From assembly GCA_913064945.1 (NCBI GenBank), contig CAJYAN010000012.1, positions 1-64,000 of the forward strand: a stretch of DNA of 64,000 bases, given 5' to 3'. The position numbers were made by a program, and so were the translations under genes. Origin of the DNA: an uncultured Gammaproteobacteria bacterium. GTDB lineage: Bacteria; Pseudomonadota; Gammaproteobacteria; UBA6429; Thiohalophilaceae. The notes under the pieces were generated by a model, which had not been told where the DNA came from, did no database searches, and worked only from the letters and a program-made list of their open reading frames with translations. Positions 28,713 through 39,382 of the stretch are shown piece by piece; position 1 is the stretch's first letter, and each line of letters begins with the position of its first letter.

Positions 28713-31700
28713 TTATGTTGTTGTCAATTTCTGGATACTCGCGAGTAATTCATTCTCGTTAAAGGGCTTACCCATATATTCATTAACACCGATACTCATC
28801 GCCCGTTCTCTGTGTTTCTCACCAGTGCGCGATGTAATCATAATGATCGGGATATTCTTCAGGCTTTCATCATTACGCATATTGGTTGCCAACTCGAAGC
28901 CATCCATACGTGGCATTTCGACATCAAGCAGTATCACATCGGGGCGTACATCCTGTAATTGTGCCAGCGCATCAACACCGTCCTTCGCCGAAATGGCCTC
29001 CATTTCGTTGCGTTCCAGCAGGCGTGTTGTTACTTTACGTACTGTGATCGAATCATCGACTACCATTACAATCGGTTTACGCTGCACGACGACCTGTTCA
29101 ACAGGTTTGTTCAGCTCACCACTCTCTTCACGCTGAGTGTTTGCCAGTCGTATTAAGACACCCAGGTCCAGAATTAGAACAACTCGTCCATCACCCATAA
29201 TGGTGGCACCTGAAATTCCACGCAAGGTACTCAGCTGTGGTCCTACCGGCTTGACAACAATCTCACGACTGCCAATAAGACCCTCTACTTCGATGGCCGC
29301 ATGCAGGTCTCCACTACGGACCATTAATAAGGATGTATATTTTTGTTCGTCAATAATGCGTGGCTCACAAACCCCCATCACCGAGCCCAGGTGCATAAAC
29401 TGGCTGTCTTCATCAAGCCACCGGTAAACAGGATCCACTTCTGCATGGAGACCTTTCATTACCTCGTTCGATACTCGCTCCACGCCTTCGACCCCCAGCA
29501 ATGGAATTGCAAACAACTCTTCACCGACATTGACCATCAGAGCGCGTGTGATAGATAAGGTTAAGGGCAGACTAATCGTAAAATTGGTTCCCTGGCCTTT
29601 AGTGGTATCGATATTGAGAATACCGCCGAGTTGTTTTATCTCATTGTTAACCACATCCATGCCGACGCCTCGTCCAGCAATCTGCGTCACCTCACTGGCC
29701 GTACTAAAGCCGGATTCGAGAATAAAATCGAGTAGCGCCTGGCCTGAGATTTTCGCGTCTGCTTTTAAAAGGCCGCGAGCGATGGCTTTTTCACGTATCG
29801 CCTCCAGGTCAATACCCGCACCATCATCCCGAACTCGAATGACAATATCGGAACCTTCTTTGCTGATTGCTAAATAGATATTTCCCTGCTCAGGTTTACC
29901 GGCGTCTCGTCGTTGATTTGGTTTTTCAATTCCGTGGGCAATGGCATTTCGCAGCATATGCTCCAGTGGTGAAAGTATCCGCTCCAGGACATTTCGATCC
30001 AGTTCGTTATCCGCACCTTCAATATGTAAATCGACTTTTTTGTTTAGCTCCTGTGCCGTTTGACGCACAATTCGGCGTAACCGGGGTACCTGACCTACAA
30101 ACGGTACCATGCGCGTTCGCATCAGGCCTTCCTGTAACTCCGTATTGACACGTGCCTGCTGTACTAACAAGGTTTCGCTCTCGCGTGTCAGGTTAGTCAG
30201 AATTCCACGTAAGCTGTCCAAATCGTTCAAGGATTCAAGCATCCCACGTGACAGCGTTTGCATTTGTGTGAAGCGATCAAACTCTAGCGGGTCAAAATCT
30301 TCCTGCGTACGACCGCTGGTTTCCTCCAGACGATATTGAATTTGGGCCTCTGCCTCCATTTCAAACTGACGTAACTGTCCGCGCAAACGCGAAATCGTGT
30401 CATTAAGTTCCTGCAAGTTATACCGAAAGGCATTACTCTGCTGTTCCAGGCGTGAACGATAAATACTAACTTCACCCGCGAAGTTAACCAGATTATCAAG
30501 TAAATCAGCACGGACACGGACCTGCTCACGACCCCGTGCCTCGACCGCCTTTGATGGCGTGGCTTCAATGTCATTTTGCTGTAACGGGACGTCCGTCACG
30601 AGCTCCTGGTCTGCAGGAATCGGCTTAACCGGGTTCAGCGGAACCACATTATTGGTAAGATCCGCGGCGATAGCGTCATCTACCGTTTCCTGTTCAATCT
30701 CCGTCTCCGCGGCATCTGTTGCATCATCTAATTGATCAGCGGGCTCGCTTTCGATTTGATCGATTTCAGCTGACGACGCGCCAGGCGATATATCCCCGGT
30801 AGGTAAATCCTGCGGACTTATCTCGATAGTTTCTACCTGAGGTTCACCAGAAATAATGGCTTCCACTTCCGCGATGAGTGCTGTCGCCGGCGCGACGGGC
30901 TGGTGGTGACGTACCTGTTCCAGCATTGCGGCTAATTGATCGTGCGCCTGTTGCATCACATTAAACATGGCGTCAGAGGCCGACAGCTGATCATCGACGA
31001 CGGAGGTTAACATGGACTCAATACTGTGACTCAGGTCACCGATGGCCTGAATACCCGCCATACGTGAACCACCCTTAAGGGTATGCAATTGTCGCTGCAG
31101 TGACTCTACATAGCGGCGATTCTCAACATCATTCATCCAGTCATGAATGGTGTGGTCACTTTCATCGAGGATCTCCGTACCTTCCTCCAGAAAAATCTCG
31201 ACCAGTTCTTCATCGTAGTCGATGGTCTCATCGTGTCCCGTGAGGCTGGGCTGCTCTGTAATCGTACCCACTTGTGAATCGTTCGCGGTGATTTCTGTTG
31301 GCACTTCCATTTGAATGGTCGGCGCTTCAAAACGCAACTCATCCAGGGCTCGCTGTGCTCTCGCCAACAAGGCATCGTCATCCGGCATCGGCATACCCGA
31401 ACCATCAAGCGCATCAGCCACGATACGTGTGTAACTCATGGCCTCCCGAATCAGGTCAACAAATGTCTGTGTTACCGGTAGATTGTTTGTTTGCAAATAC
31501 TTGGCATACTTTTCCAGTGTGCCGAATAGTTCTACCAAATTGCTCACACCCGTGGTACGGGAACTACCATTCAATGTATGCAAGGCGCGAATCAGGTTAT
31601 GATTCGCCTCGGTGACACCATCCTCACTCCAGCCATGCAGATATTGATCGAGACTGCTCAGGTGAGATTTAATTTCTTTACGATAAATCTCCAGTAGTGC

Positions 31701-34640
31701 TGGCTCAATATGGGGTATCTCAGTATCAGCCGGTAACCCTTCCGGTGCTTTTAGTGTTAACGAAATATCCGGCATCGCACTATCGAGTTGATGCAGATCG
31801 ATAGGTTTGTCATGGCTGATTGCTTCTGCGAATTCCATCAGAGTATAGATTGACTGAGGCGGTTTCTGTCCTGCCTTATACAGCTCGAACATCATTGGCA
31901 GGCTGTCACTGGCTCTTTGCAAAACGGTAAACATTTCATTAGTCGGTTGCACTGTACCGTCAAGCACACGGTTGAGCATATTTTCAAACGCCCAGGCAAA
32001 CTCGCCGACGTCCGCCGCCCCTACCAGGCGACCACTACCCTTGAGGGTATGAAATGAACGGCGCATTTCCCGCAGACTCTCTTCATCCGCGGTATCGGCG
32101 CACCACTTCGGCACAACATTGGCGATATTGGTAGATTCTTCCTCTGCTTCTTCCAGGAAGATTTCAATGATCTCGTCGTCGAGGTCATCGGCAAGGGGAC
32201 TCGATGTTGGTGCTGATGCCAACGTTGCATCTTGAGAGGCAAGCTTTGTATCATATTGAGTCGTGCCAGCCATGCCAGTCGCACCGGCACTAGCGTGTTT
32301 TTTTTTGTCTCCCTGGCGGGAGTCATTATCGGCAAATAATTTCAACAGGGCATCACGTGTCATGTAAAGCGTATTTTTGACACCATCATCCAGACTGATT
32401 TCCTGCTTATGAATCTTCGTGATCAAAGTACTCATGTCTTTGATAATCTCGTCAACCTCAGGGCGGTTTTCAGCCTTTGCCCGAAGACTGGTATGCCGGC
32501 AAACTTCCAGGAGAAGGTCCGCTATGGCGTCATCAAAGGGATCATTAAACCAAAGCTCAAGGGCTTCACCGATACGCTCGACACCAAAGGCTTCTACAAG
32601 ACTGATCTCATTAGTGTCATTGGTGACGGCCTCCGGTACAGCATCACCAAAATCAATTTCCAGCCCGCCCGCCTCTATGGTTAATTCAGCTCCAGTGTCG
32701 TCAGCCGCCTCCGTGGATAGCTCGTCGTCTACTGCCTGGCTATCAAGCGCAATCCCATCGCCCAGCTCCAGACCCTTACTATCCAGCACCATCGAATCCT
32801 CATCTTCCAATGGCGGTGCTGTAATATCAATTTCGGTATCTTCTTCATCCTCGATTGAGAATTCGAGCTCACCCGAGTCAATCTCGGGCATATCAATGAG
32901 TGTCGCATCGCTACTGGTGACACTGACATCTGCCAATGCAGCAACCATGTCCTCTTGTTCCTCTGCATCCATTGCACCAAGCAAATGTAAGCGCTCTTCG
33001 GCAACATCCAGAATGGCCGTTGGGTGTCCCCAGCTATCAACCAGTGATTCCATATAATATTCAATACTGCTGATAGCGTCGGCCAGGGCATCCAGTTCCT
33101 CTTCGTTGGGCACAACCGCACCACTCAGAATTTTCTGCCGAATGTAATTTTCTGCTGAGTTGATTAGCGTTTCAGCGCGCTCCAGGTTCAACATCGAAAG
33201 GCTGCCACGAATACGGTCTAACATGTCAGGCACATCTTCCACTAGAGAAGGATTGCGTGGTGATAGACTAAAATTATTAACGGCTTCTTTAACCTTACCT
33301 AATTCATTCCGTGCCTCAGCCAGCACCGAGGTCATTAGCTGGCGGAATTCAGGGTCACGCATGCGATCCTCATGACTGCCATCGCCACTGTCTTTTCGAT
33401 TCTGGCTGGCGGGGTCTTTCAAAGAATGTTCGATAGTAAGAATCGCACTGGCCACATTGAGCAGACTATTATCATCCATGTCGCGCTGACCCTCGACCAT
33501 GGACTGCATAACGACAACCTGTTCCTGTATTGTCTTTCGCTGTGTGCCGTAGCCCAGCATTCCCAGGGTATCGGCCATTTGATTCAGCTTCAGACTCATC
33601 TCTCCGAGAACGTCAACATTACGGTCAGTGGCACGAACGAAGACATCAAGGTTGTCTTTAACCTGTGTTAAGTCATCCAGAAGAACGCTGGCGACTGTTT
33701 GTAGCAACTCCGCATTGGGTGCCATGAGCTCTGTACGCGCCTGTTCTAGTCGCTCGGCATCAGGCAGGGCTTGTTCCAGCTTAAAGGCCTGCTTGATTTC
33801 ATCGACCAGCGGTGTACCACCCTCACTCTGTGCAACGTAGTACAACAGGTTTTTGACGAGGTCATCTGGCGGTACTGTATGAAAAGCAGACTCGCCATGA
33901 TCTATCACACGTTTAATCTGTCGATCGACCTGTCCCATGAGGAGCTTAATCGCAACGCCGGTCTGGAGATGTTCTGCCTGCAGCCCTTCAAGTATACCTT
34001 GTGCCGTCCAGAGCAGACGCGCCAGTTCTGAATCACCGACATTACTACGCAGTTGTTGTAATACGCTGGCGATACGTTTCAGCCCACCGGCAGCATCGCG
34101 GTCGCGAAACCAGTCGAGCAGACCCAGGTGAAACTGGTGACGTAATTTTTTTGCCAGTACCTGTATATCCGTTAGCGTTTCCGGCGCTTCGGTCTTTGGT
34201 ACGACAGCAGACATATCCGGAGTAAAAAGCGCATTTTCACTTAACAGGGCTTCATTACGCGCTGCGCGCATATCATTCAACAGCGGCAGCAGTACCACGG
34301 GAACGTCATCATGGCCCGTCTGGATATGTTCGAGATAATCAGGTAGTTGTAAAATCCCGCGCATGATGACCTCATAGGCATCATCACGATTGACGACCTT
34401 GTCATCGAGCAACGCCTTGGTCAGTTGCTCCATCTCCTCGGCCAGCATGGAGGCACCATAGAGCTCCACCATTTGCAATGTTCCGTAAACCTGATGGGTA
34501 TAATTCAGGCAAAAACGCAGTTGCGATACATCGTCGGGGGATTCGACATAAGCCTCAAGCGAATGCCGGGCCTGCTTGAGCGTCTCATCAATCTCGGATT
34601 TCACCCAGTTCAGGGTATTAATGTCGAGATTTACACTCAT
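28713..34640 (-). CDS. chpA: ChpA: giant CheA-type hybrid histidine kinase
   Basis: The 1975-residue kinase is the core of the twitching-motility chemosensory system. A FimL-like N-terminal region comes first (about 1-560), then an acidic linker (580-680). Three clear Hpt domains have phosphoacceptor histidines at 864 (FHTLKGSGR), 1021 (LHTLNGSSR) and 1186 (LHTLKGGSR), and a second acidic linker follows. Next are the CheA dimerisation and kinase domains (ERILSPLEHMLRNAIAHGIEKP; DDGAGIDLEAI; GRGVGMDVV), a CheW-like domain, and a receiver domain with Asp1906 (ILLDVEMPRMDGF). Family members vary in Hpt number; Pseudomonas ChpA has more phosphotransfer sites. The start overlaps pilK by 4 bases. 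Confidence 0.93.
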   Translation of the reverse strand: MSVNLDINTLNWVKSEIDETLKQARHSLEAYVESPDDVSQLRFCLNYTHQVYGTLQMVELYGASMLAEEMEQLTKALLDDKVVNRDDAYEVIMRGILQLPDYLEHIQTGHDDVPVVLLPLLNDMRAARNEALLSENALFTPDMSAVVPKTEAPETLTDIQVLAKKLRHQFHLGLLDWFRDRDAAGGLKRIASVLQQLRSNVGDSELARLLWTAQGILEGLQAEHLQTGVAIKLLMGQVDRQIKRVIDHGESAFHTVPPDDLVKNLLYYVAQSEGGTPLVDEIKQAFKLEQALPDAERLEQARTELMAPNAELLQTVASVLLDDLTQVKDNLDVFVRATDRNVDVLGEMSLKLNQMADTLGMLGYGTQRKTIQEQVVVMQSMVEGQRDMDDNSLLNVASAILTIEHSLKDPASQNRKDSGDGSHEDRMRDPEFRQLMTSVLAEARNELGKVKEAVNNFSLSPRNPSLVEDVPDMLDRIRGSLSMLNLERAETLINSAENYIRQKILSGAVVPNEEELDALADAISSIEYYMESLVDSWGHPTAILDVAEERLHLLGAMDAEEQEDMVAALADVSVTSSDATLIDMPEIDSGELEFSIEDEEDTEIDITAPPLEDEDSMVLDSKGLELGDGIALDSQAVDDELSTEAADDTGAELTIEAGGLEIDFGDAVPEAVTNDTNEISLVEAFGVERIGEALELWFNDPFDDAIADLLLEVCRHTSLRAKAENRPEVDEIIKDMSTLITKIHKQEISLDDGVKNTLYMTRDALLKLFADNDSRQGDKKKHASAGATGMAGTTQYDTKLASQDATLASAPTSSPLADDLDDEIIEIFLEEAEEESTNIANVVPKWCADTADEESLREMRRSFHTLKGSGRLVGAADVGEFAWAFENMLNRVLDGTVQPTNEMFTVLQRASDSLPMMFELYKAGQKPPQSIYTLMEFAEAISHDKPIDLHQLDSAMPDISLTLKAPEGLPADTEIPHIEPALLEIYRKEIKSHLSSLDQYLHGWSEDGVTEANHNLIRALHTLNGSSRTTGVSNLVELFGTLEKYAKYLQTNNLPVTQTFVDLIREAMSYTRIVADALDGSGMPMPDDDALLARAQRALDELRFEAPTIQMEVPTEITANDSQVGTITEQPSLTGHDETIDYDEELVEIFLEEGTEILDESDHTIHDWMNDVENRRYVESLQRQLHTLKGGSRMAGIQAIGDLSHSIESMLTSVVDDQLSASDAMFNVMQQAHDQLAAMLEQVRHHQPVAPATALIAEVEAIISGEPQVETIEISPQDLPTGDISPGASSAEIDQIESEPADQLDDATDAAETEIEQETVDDAIAADLTNNVVPLNPVKPIPADQELVTDVPLQQNDIEATPSKAVEARGREQVRVRADLLDNLVNFAGEVSIYRSRLEQQSNAFRYNLQELNDTISRLRGQLRQFEMEAEAQIQYRLEETSGRTQEDFDPLEFDRFTQMQTLSRGMLESLNDLDSLRGILTNLTRESETLLVQQARVNTELQEGLMRTRMVPFVGQVPRLRRIVRQTAQELNKKVDLHIEGADNELDRNVLERILSPLEHMLRNAIAHGIEKPNQRRDAGKPEQGNIYLAISKEGSDIVIRVRDDGAGIDLEAIREKAIARGLLKADAKISGQALLDFILESGFSTASEVTQIAGRGVGMDVVNNEIKQLGGILNIDTTKGQGTNFTISLPLTLSITRALMVNVGEELFAIPLLGVEGVERVSNEVMKGLHAEVDPVYRWLDEDSQFMHLGSVMGVCEPRIIDEQKYTSLLMVRSGDLHAAIEVEGLIGSREIVVKPVGPQLSTLRGISGATIMGDGRVVLILDLGVLIRLANTQREESGELNKPVEQVVVQRKPIVMVVDDSITVRKVTTRLLERNEMEAISAKDGVDALAQLQDVRPDVILLDVEMPRMDGFELATNMRNDESLKNIPIIMITSRTGEKHRERAMSIGVNEYMGKPFNENELLASIQKLTTT

Positions 34641-35542
34641 ATTATCTTTCCTTTACGCGCAGGATTGCGACGAAATACCAGTGAGCCCCTGGAGACAATG
34701 CTCTCCATTTCAGGGTGATGCCAGTCGAAAATTTCACCCGCACCAAGAATTAGCATACCGGCGGGATTAAGGTGTTTAACCAGATTATCCAGAATCATGA
34801 GGCGCACGGAACGCTTAAAGTAGATCAGGACGTTTTGGCAATAAATCAGATCCACCAGTCCGACCGGGCTGGTCTCTATCTCAAGGAGATTAATACGTGT
34901 AAAACAGATTCGTTTTCGAATCGCCTCATTAATCTGATAGCGGCCATTCTCCACTGCCGTACTGAAACGGGCCCGCCAATGCACCGGCATATTCGTCATT
35001 CGATTCGCTGGATAGACAGCCTTGCGCGCCAGTGATAATGCATCGGTACTAATATCGCTGGCGGTAATCCCCAACTGGTAAGCCTGCTGATGATATTCAA
35101 AATATTCTTCGGTCAGCATGGCAAGCGTGTAGGGTTCCTCACCACTGGCACAACCGACACTCCAGTAATGCAATTGCACTGGCCTTTCTTTATCGACTTT
35201 AATAGCTGGCAAAAAAACATCGCGCACAACCGAGAGTGCATTCTCATCGCGATAAAAACGCGTCTCGTGGACGGTCAGGCGATCGACCAGGGTCTCCCAC
35301 TCCACCCGGCCTGCCGCGCCGTTAAGCAAATAGTCGAGGTAGCTCTGGTAGTCAGCAAAACCCTGTTCCCTCATCCTGACGGTTAAGCTGGTGAGTAAAA
35401 AGGATTTTCGATTGGCCGCTAAATTTATACCTGTACGCTCTTCCAGCAAGTTGACCCACTGTAGAAACTCAGCATCAGCCATGGGCGCTACCTGAGAGTA
35501 GCGCCAGGGTGCCGCGAGAATATTATGTTGCGGGGCCACCAT
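34637..35542 (-). CDS. pilK: PilK: CheR-type chemoreceptor methyltransferase
   Basis: The 301-residue SAM-dependent enzyme methylates glutamates on the receptor PilJ. It contains the CheR motifs FLQWVNLLEERTGINL near the N-terminus, RLTVHETRFYRDENAL near 88-103, YWSVGCASGEEPYTLAML near 128-145, TASDISTDALSLAR near 164 and VDLIYCQNVLIYF near 232. The gene sits between pilJ and chpA, as in other pil-chp clusters. Stop and start overlap with chpA. An alternative start at residue 21 (MADAEFLQW) is possible. Confidence 0.9.
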   Translation of the reverse strand: MVAPQHNILAAPWRYSQVAPMADAEFLQWVNLLEERTGINLAANRKSFLLTSLTVRMREQGFADYQSYLDYLLNGAAGRVEWETLVDRLTVHETRFYRDENALSVVRDVFLPAIKVDKERPVQLHYWSVGCASGEEPYTLAMLTEEYFEYHQQAYQLGITASDISTDALSLARKAVYPANRMTNMPVHWRARFSTAVENGRYQINEAIRKRICFTRINLLEIETSPVGLVDLIYCQNVLIYFKRSVRLMILDNLVKHLNPAGMLILGAGEIFDWHHPEMESIVSRGSLVFRRNPARKGKII

Positions 35543-35563
35543 GTTGGAAATCTCTACCTGAGA

Positions 35564-37591
35564 TTACGCTGGCAGCTTAAAGTTGGTGACGGAGTGACGC
35601 AGCTCATTGGCCAGCTCTGCCAGATTACCGATAGAAGCGGCCGTTTCATTGGTACCGGCCGAGGTCTGTGTCGTGATTTCCTGAATAACATTCATGGTGT
35701 CAGAAATATTGGTCGCGGCCCGCGCCTGCTGCGAAGCAGACTCGGAAATATTACTGATTAGTTCGGCAAGATGCGTAGACACATCTTCAATCGCCTCAAG
35801 GGCCTCACCGGCATTTTGCGCAAGCTGAGTACCATTCACCACATTCGACGTACTCTGCTCCATGGAGGCCACCGCTTCCTTGGTATCTGACTGGATACCC
35901 TTTACCAACGCCTCGATCTGGCGCGTCGCATCGGAGGAACGTTCCGCCAGTCGTTGCACTTCGTCCGCGACAACAGCGAAACCACGACCGGCTTCTCCGG
36001 CCATGGCCGCCTGGATCGCTGCGTTCAAGGCGAGAATATTGGTCTGCTCGGCGATGTCGTTGATCAACTCAACGATGTCACCGATTTCCTGGGAGGACTC
36101 ACCCAGACGTTTAATACGTTTCGAGGTTTCCTGGATCTGTTCACGCATGGAGTCCATACCCTGGATGGTGCTTTGTACTGCATCCGATCCCTTATTGGCG
36201 ATCCCCACTGAGCGGTTGGCCTCTTCCGCCAGTTCCGCGGCATGGGTCGAGACCCCTTCAATGGAGACGGCCATTTCATTGATGGCGCTACTGGCACCGG
36301 TAATCTGTTGCGCCTGATGGTCACTGGCCTCGGCCAGATGCATGGCCGTTGCCTGCGTCTGCTGTGCCGCCGAGGAGACATGTTCTGTGGTGTCATTGAT
36401 GGCGCGAACGATATTACGCATGGCATCGATGGCATAGTTGATAGAATCGGCGATGGCCCCGGTAATGTCTTCGGTGACGGTCGCCTCAACCGACAGGTCA
36501 CCATCGGCAAGGTCACCCATTTCATCCAGCAGACGCAGGATCGCCTCCTGATTTTTACGGTTGGTTTCTTCTGTCAGGGCACGCTGTTTTTCAACATCCT
36601 GCAACTGCCGTTTTGAAGTCTTCCAGTAAACCAGGCCAATGACAAGTACCAGCACCAGGGCGGCCAGACCAAAAATATTCGCCAGTGTTGGCATAAACCG
36701 TTTAGCTGTCTCCTGTTGATAGGCATCATCAAGTTGACCGATGCGCTGCAGGAACTGTCCCGACTGAGTCAGGATGTCATCGGCCGCACCCGAGACCTGA
36801 AACATTTCTGGTGAACGTTCGAGGATCGCACCAACCTGCTTGCGGATCTCGGCAAACTGTTTGGCGACATTCAGTAATTTCGCACGCGCGTCTTTATCCG
36901 TTATCTGCATGATTCCCATCTTGGGATTACCGCGTAACATGTCCTGTATGACACGGCCGAATAAGGCCGCATCACGTCCGAAACGGTCCGCCGCCGTCAC
37001 AGCGGCCTCACCACCACCCAGCACACGACTGACGTTACTAGAGATACGTTGCGTTAACATTAGCTGACGCGTAGCGATATAAATTTGGTCACCCGGCATT
37101 TTAGACTTGGTCATGTCATCCACGACCTGATCGGACAGGGACAGAAGAGTCGGAATTTGTTCATTGATATTATTGATATAAGATCGAATAGAAGTAACAA
37201 CATCACGACGTTTTAATATGGTATCAACGTTAGCGCTGTACTCATTCCAGAGTTTCTGCAGGCTGGTGAGTGCGGCGACGGCGGCGGTATTTTCCGTTGG
37301 CATCATTTTACGCTGGAAATCCAGCGTTTTTGCGAAGCTATCGCGTGCCTGTTGTAAGCCAGCAAATGAATCCAGGTTACCCCTAGCCGCCTGCGAAGCC
37401 AGCTTGGCTATTTCCTGTGATAGCACTCGCTGATCCCCCAGGCGACCAATGAAGTTCTTATCTTCGTTATCCTGTTGTGCAACCTTGAATGAGGTAACCC
37501 CCATCGCAACCACCGAGGCAATCGCAACCAAAAACAATACCAGGATGGATTTGTTTGCGGCACCTGCCGTTAGTTTATTATCTGCGCTCAT
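35564..37591 (-). CDS. pilJ: PilJ: methyl-accepting receptor of the type IV pilus system
   Basis: The 675-residue receptor has an N-terminal membrane segment ([20 protein letters not shown] near 14-33), then a long helical periplasmic domain with two four-helix-type modules typical of PilJ ([39 protein letters not shown]). A second membrane segment lies near 310-330. The cytoplasmic signalling domain has the conserved tip [40 protein letters not shown] (listed in parts) near 515-555. It signals through PilI and ChpA. Here the pilin or surface-contact stimulus is inferred from the family. Confidence 0.93.
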   Translation of the reverse strand: MSADNKLTAGAANKSILVLFLVAIASVVAMGVTSFKVAQQDNEDKNFIGRLGDQRVLSQEIAKLASQAARGNLDSFAGLQQARDSFAKTLDFQRKMMPTENTAAVAALTSLQKLWNEYSANVDTILKRRDVVTSIRSYINNINEQIPTLLSLSDQVVDDMTKSKMPGDQIYIATRQLMLTQRISSNVSRVLGGGEAAVTAADRFGRDAALFGRVIQDMLRGNPKMGIMQITDKDARAKLLNVAKQFAEIRKQVGAILERSPEMFQVSGAADDILTQSGQFLQRIGQLDDAYQQETAKRFMPTLANIFGLAALVLVLVIGLVYWKTSKRQLQDVEKQRALTEETNRKNQEAILRLLDEMGDLADGDLSVEATVTEDITGAIADSINYAIDAMRNIVRAINDTTEHVSSAAQQTQATAMHLAEASDHQAQQITGASSAINEMAVSIEGVSTHAAELAEEANRSVGIANKGSDAVQSTIQGMDSMREQIQETSKRIKRLGESSQEIGDIVELINDIAEQTNILALNAAIQAAMAGEAGRGFAVVADEVQRLAERSSDATRQIEALVKGIQSDTKEAVASMEQSTSNVVNGTQLAQNAGEALEAIEDVSTHLAELISNISESASQQARAATNISDTMNVIQEITTQTSAGTNETAASIGNLAELANELRHSVTNFKLPA

Positions 37592-37675
37592 GACCCACTC
37601 GCTCCTGCTTTTATTCTGTTTTAACAGTAATCACCCGTGATCAACTACAACCGGGCTTAGCCTAATAAACCTGCA

Positions 37676-38227
37676 CTACGTCTGTGCAGCGACTTCATAG
37701 AATTTTGGATGCTCTACCAGGCGACTGACATCAAAAATCCCCCAATGTGAATCTGCCTGTCGATACGCCCCTTTCAAAAAGGCATGCAACAGTTCGTCTC
37801 CTGCCGGTAAATCATCTGTCTGTTCTTCTTCAAAAAAATATCGCATGCCCATTGCCTCATCGACGAGCAATCCGGCAGCGTGTTTGTTTCGCTCGATAAC
37901 AAGTACGCGGGAACGACGTTTTAATTCTGTATTTTTACCGCAAATAAAACCTTTTAAATCCAGAATCGGGATAAGACTACCGCGAATATTGGCAACACCC
38001 ATGACCCACGGCTGCGCCCCGGGTATCCGGGTTAATTCCGGATAGATCAGAATTTCACCGATCTCACCTAGCCCGGCAACTAGCCGTTGCTCACCCATCC
38101 GAAAGCCAATACCTGACCATGGCTTGCGAACCTCCGTCTGCTGCGGCAGACCAAAGGCATTTTCACGACTGCGTGACTCGATTTCGCGTAAAACGGCAAA
38201 GGGCTGTAACTCGGTAGCGACAGACAT
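37676..38227 (-). CDS. pilI: PilI: CheW-like adaptor
   Basis: The 183-residue protein is a CheW domain (GIGFRMGEQRLVAGLGEIGEIL near residue 39; PGAQPWVMGVANIRGSLIPILDL near 70-92; RVLVIERN). It links the receptor PilJ to the kinase ChpA. It begins directly after the pilH stop codon and precedes pilJ, the usual cluster order. A shorter N-terminal extension precedes the domain. Two CheW proteins (PilI and ChpC) are therefore present in one pathway. Confidence 0.9.
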   Translation of the reverse strand: MSVATELQPFAVLREIESRSRENAFGLPQQTEVRKPWSGIGFRMGEQRLVAGLGEIGEILIYPELTRIPGAQPWVMGVANIRGSLIPILDLKGFICGKNTELKRRSRVLVIERNKHAAGLLVDEAMGMRYFFEEEQTDDLPAGDELLHAFLKGAYRQADSHWGIFDVSRLVEHPKFYEVAAQT

Positions 38228-38593
38228 TCAGCTTCCCAGAATAGCGCCAATTTTCTGTATAAGCTCTTCTTCAGAGACTGGCTTCGTCAGATAATCTTTG
38301 GCTCCCTGGCGAATTCCCCAGACACGATCGGTTTCCTGATCCTTGGTCGTCACAATAATAATCGGTATATGCTGTGTTTGCGGGTCTTTACTCAGGGCGC
38401 GTGTTGCCTGGAAGCCATTCATCCCGGGCATTACCACATCCATGAGGATAAGTGCCGGGCTGCTTTCTTTCGCCTGCCTGATACCTTCCTCTGCATTTTC
38501 GGCCGAGACGACCTGGTGGCCATTTTTTTCCAAAATGGTCTTGAGTACATGGATCTCGGTCGGTGAATCATCGACAACGAGTACGTGTGCCAT
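38228..38593 (-). CDS. pilH: PilH: single-domain response regulator
   Basis: The 121-residue CheY-like protein has the acidic pair in VLVVDDSPTE (Asp8/Asp9), phosphoacceptor Asp52 in ILMDVVMPGMNGF, the conserved Thr in IIIVTTKDQETD and Lys in LTKPVSEEE. In the Pil-Chp system PilH is phosphorylated by ChpA and is linked to pilus retraction or to acting as a phosphate sink. It lies between pilG and pilI. Confidence 0.93.
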   Translation of the reverse strand: MAHVLVVDDSPTEIHVLKTILEKNGHQVVSAENAEEGIRQAKESSPALILMDVVMPGMNGFQATRALSKDPQTQHIPIIIVTTKDQETDRVWGIRQGAKDYLTKPVSEEELIQKIGAILGS

Positions 38594-38681
38594 TGCTGTC
38601 TCCTAAACGTACGCTTAAAAATACAATATAAAAAAATGGTACCTTCACTTCCGATACCAGCCGTAACTGGACTAGCCGCGA

Positions 38682-39083
38682 CTACTCAAGCACATGCTTG
38701 CGAATCGCACCTAACAATTCTTCTTTGGTAAACGGTTTCGTTAAATACTGCTCGGAACCCACGATCCGGCCTCGGGCACGATCAAACAAACCGTCTTTGC
38801 TCGACAGCATGATGATCGGCGTCCCCTTAAAGACTTTATTATTTTTAATCAGGGCGGTGGTTTGATAGCCGTCGAGACGCGGCATCATAATATCAACAAA
38901 AATAATATCGGGGTGATGGTCAGCCACCTTGGCCAGGGCCTCAAAACCATCCGTCGCTGTAATGACCTCGCAGCCAACTTTTTTTAACAGGGTCTCTGCC
39001 GTGCGCCTGATGGTCTTACTATCATCAATGACCATCACCTTGAGCCCTTCAAAACTCTCATCCATTGCTTTTTCTGCCAGCAT
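38682..39083 (-). CDS. pilG: PilG: single-domain response regulator
   Basis: The 133-residue CheY-like protein has VMVIDDSKTIRRTAETLL (acidic pair near residues 20-21), phosphoacceptor Asp64 in IIFVDIMMPRLDGY, MLSSKDGLFDRAR and the Lys in LTKPFTKEEL. PilG promotes pilus extension and cAMP signalling in Pseudomonas. It is the first gene of the cluster. The start at 39083 is used here; an internal ATG (MDESFEG) 18 bases later is an alternative, and neither has a strong ribosome-binding site. The 299-bp divergent region to gshB is A/T-rich and should hold the promoters. Confidence 0.92.
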   Translation of the reverse strand: MLAEKAMDESFEGLKVMVIDDSKTIRRTAETLLKKVGCEVITATDGFEALAKVADHHPDIIFVDIMMPRLDGYQTTALIKNNKVFKGTPIIMLSSKDGLFDRARGRIVGSEQYLTKPFTKEELLGAIRKHVLE

Positions 39084-39382
39084 TTTTTATAACCATTAAT
39101 TTAATGTGGTTAGTTAGTATCCCTTCAAATCGCATATAAGTCATGCGCTTACATCAGGTTATTTAACACAAATTCTAGAAATAATCTATAAGTACACATA
39201 TTTTATACATTATTTACGATTTTCCCTGTCAGGGCTCGCTACTCAGTGCCTAACGCATCGTGGCAATTCCATCCTAGCTATCGGCTATTACAACCGCAAA
39301 CTTAATATTTGCTCACAATCTTCGGAAAATTATAATCAGACTGACTTGCAAGCAGTGCCTGCAAACCGGTAACGTGACGCCC

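Noticed and set aside
32419-33057. Long serine-rich open frame opposite chpA
   Set aside because: It is the antisense shadow of the acidic linker of chpA, with no ribosome-binding site or domain.
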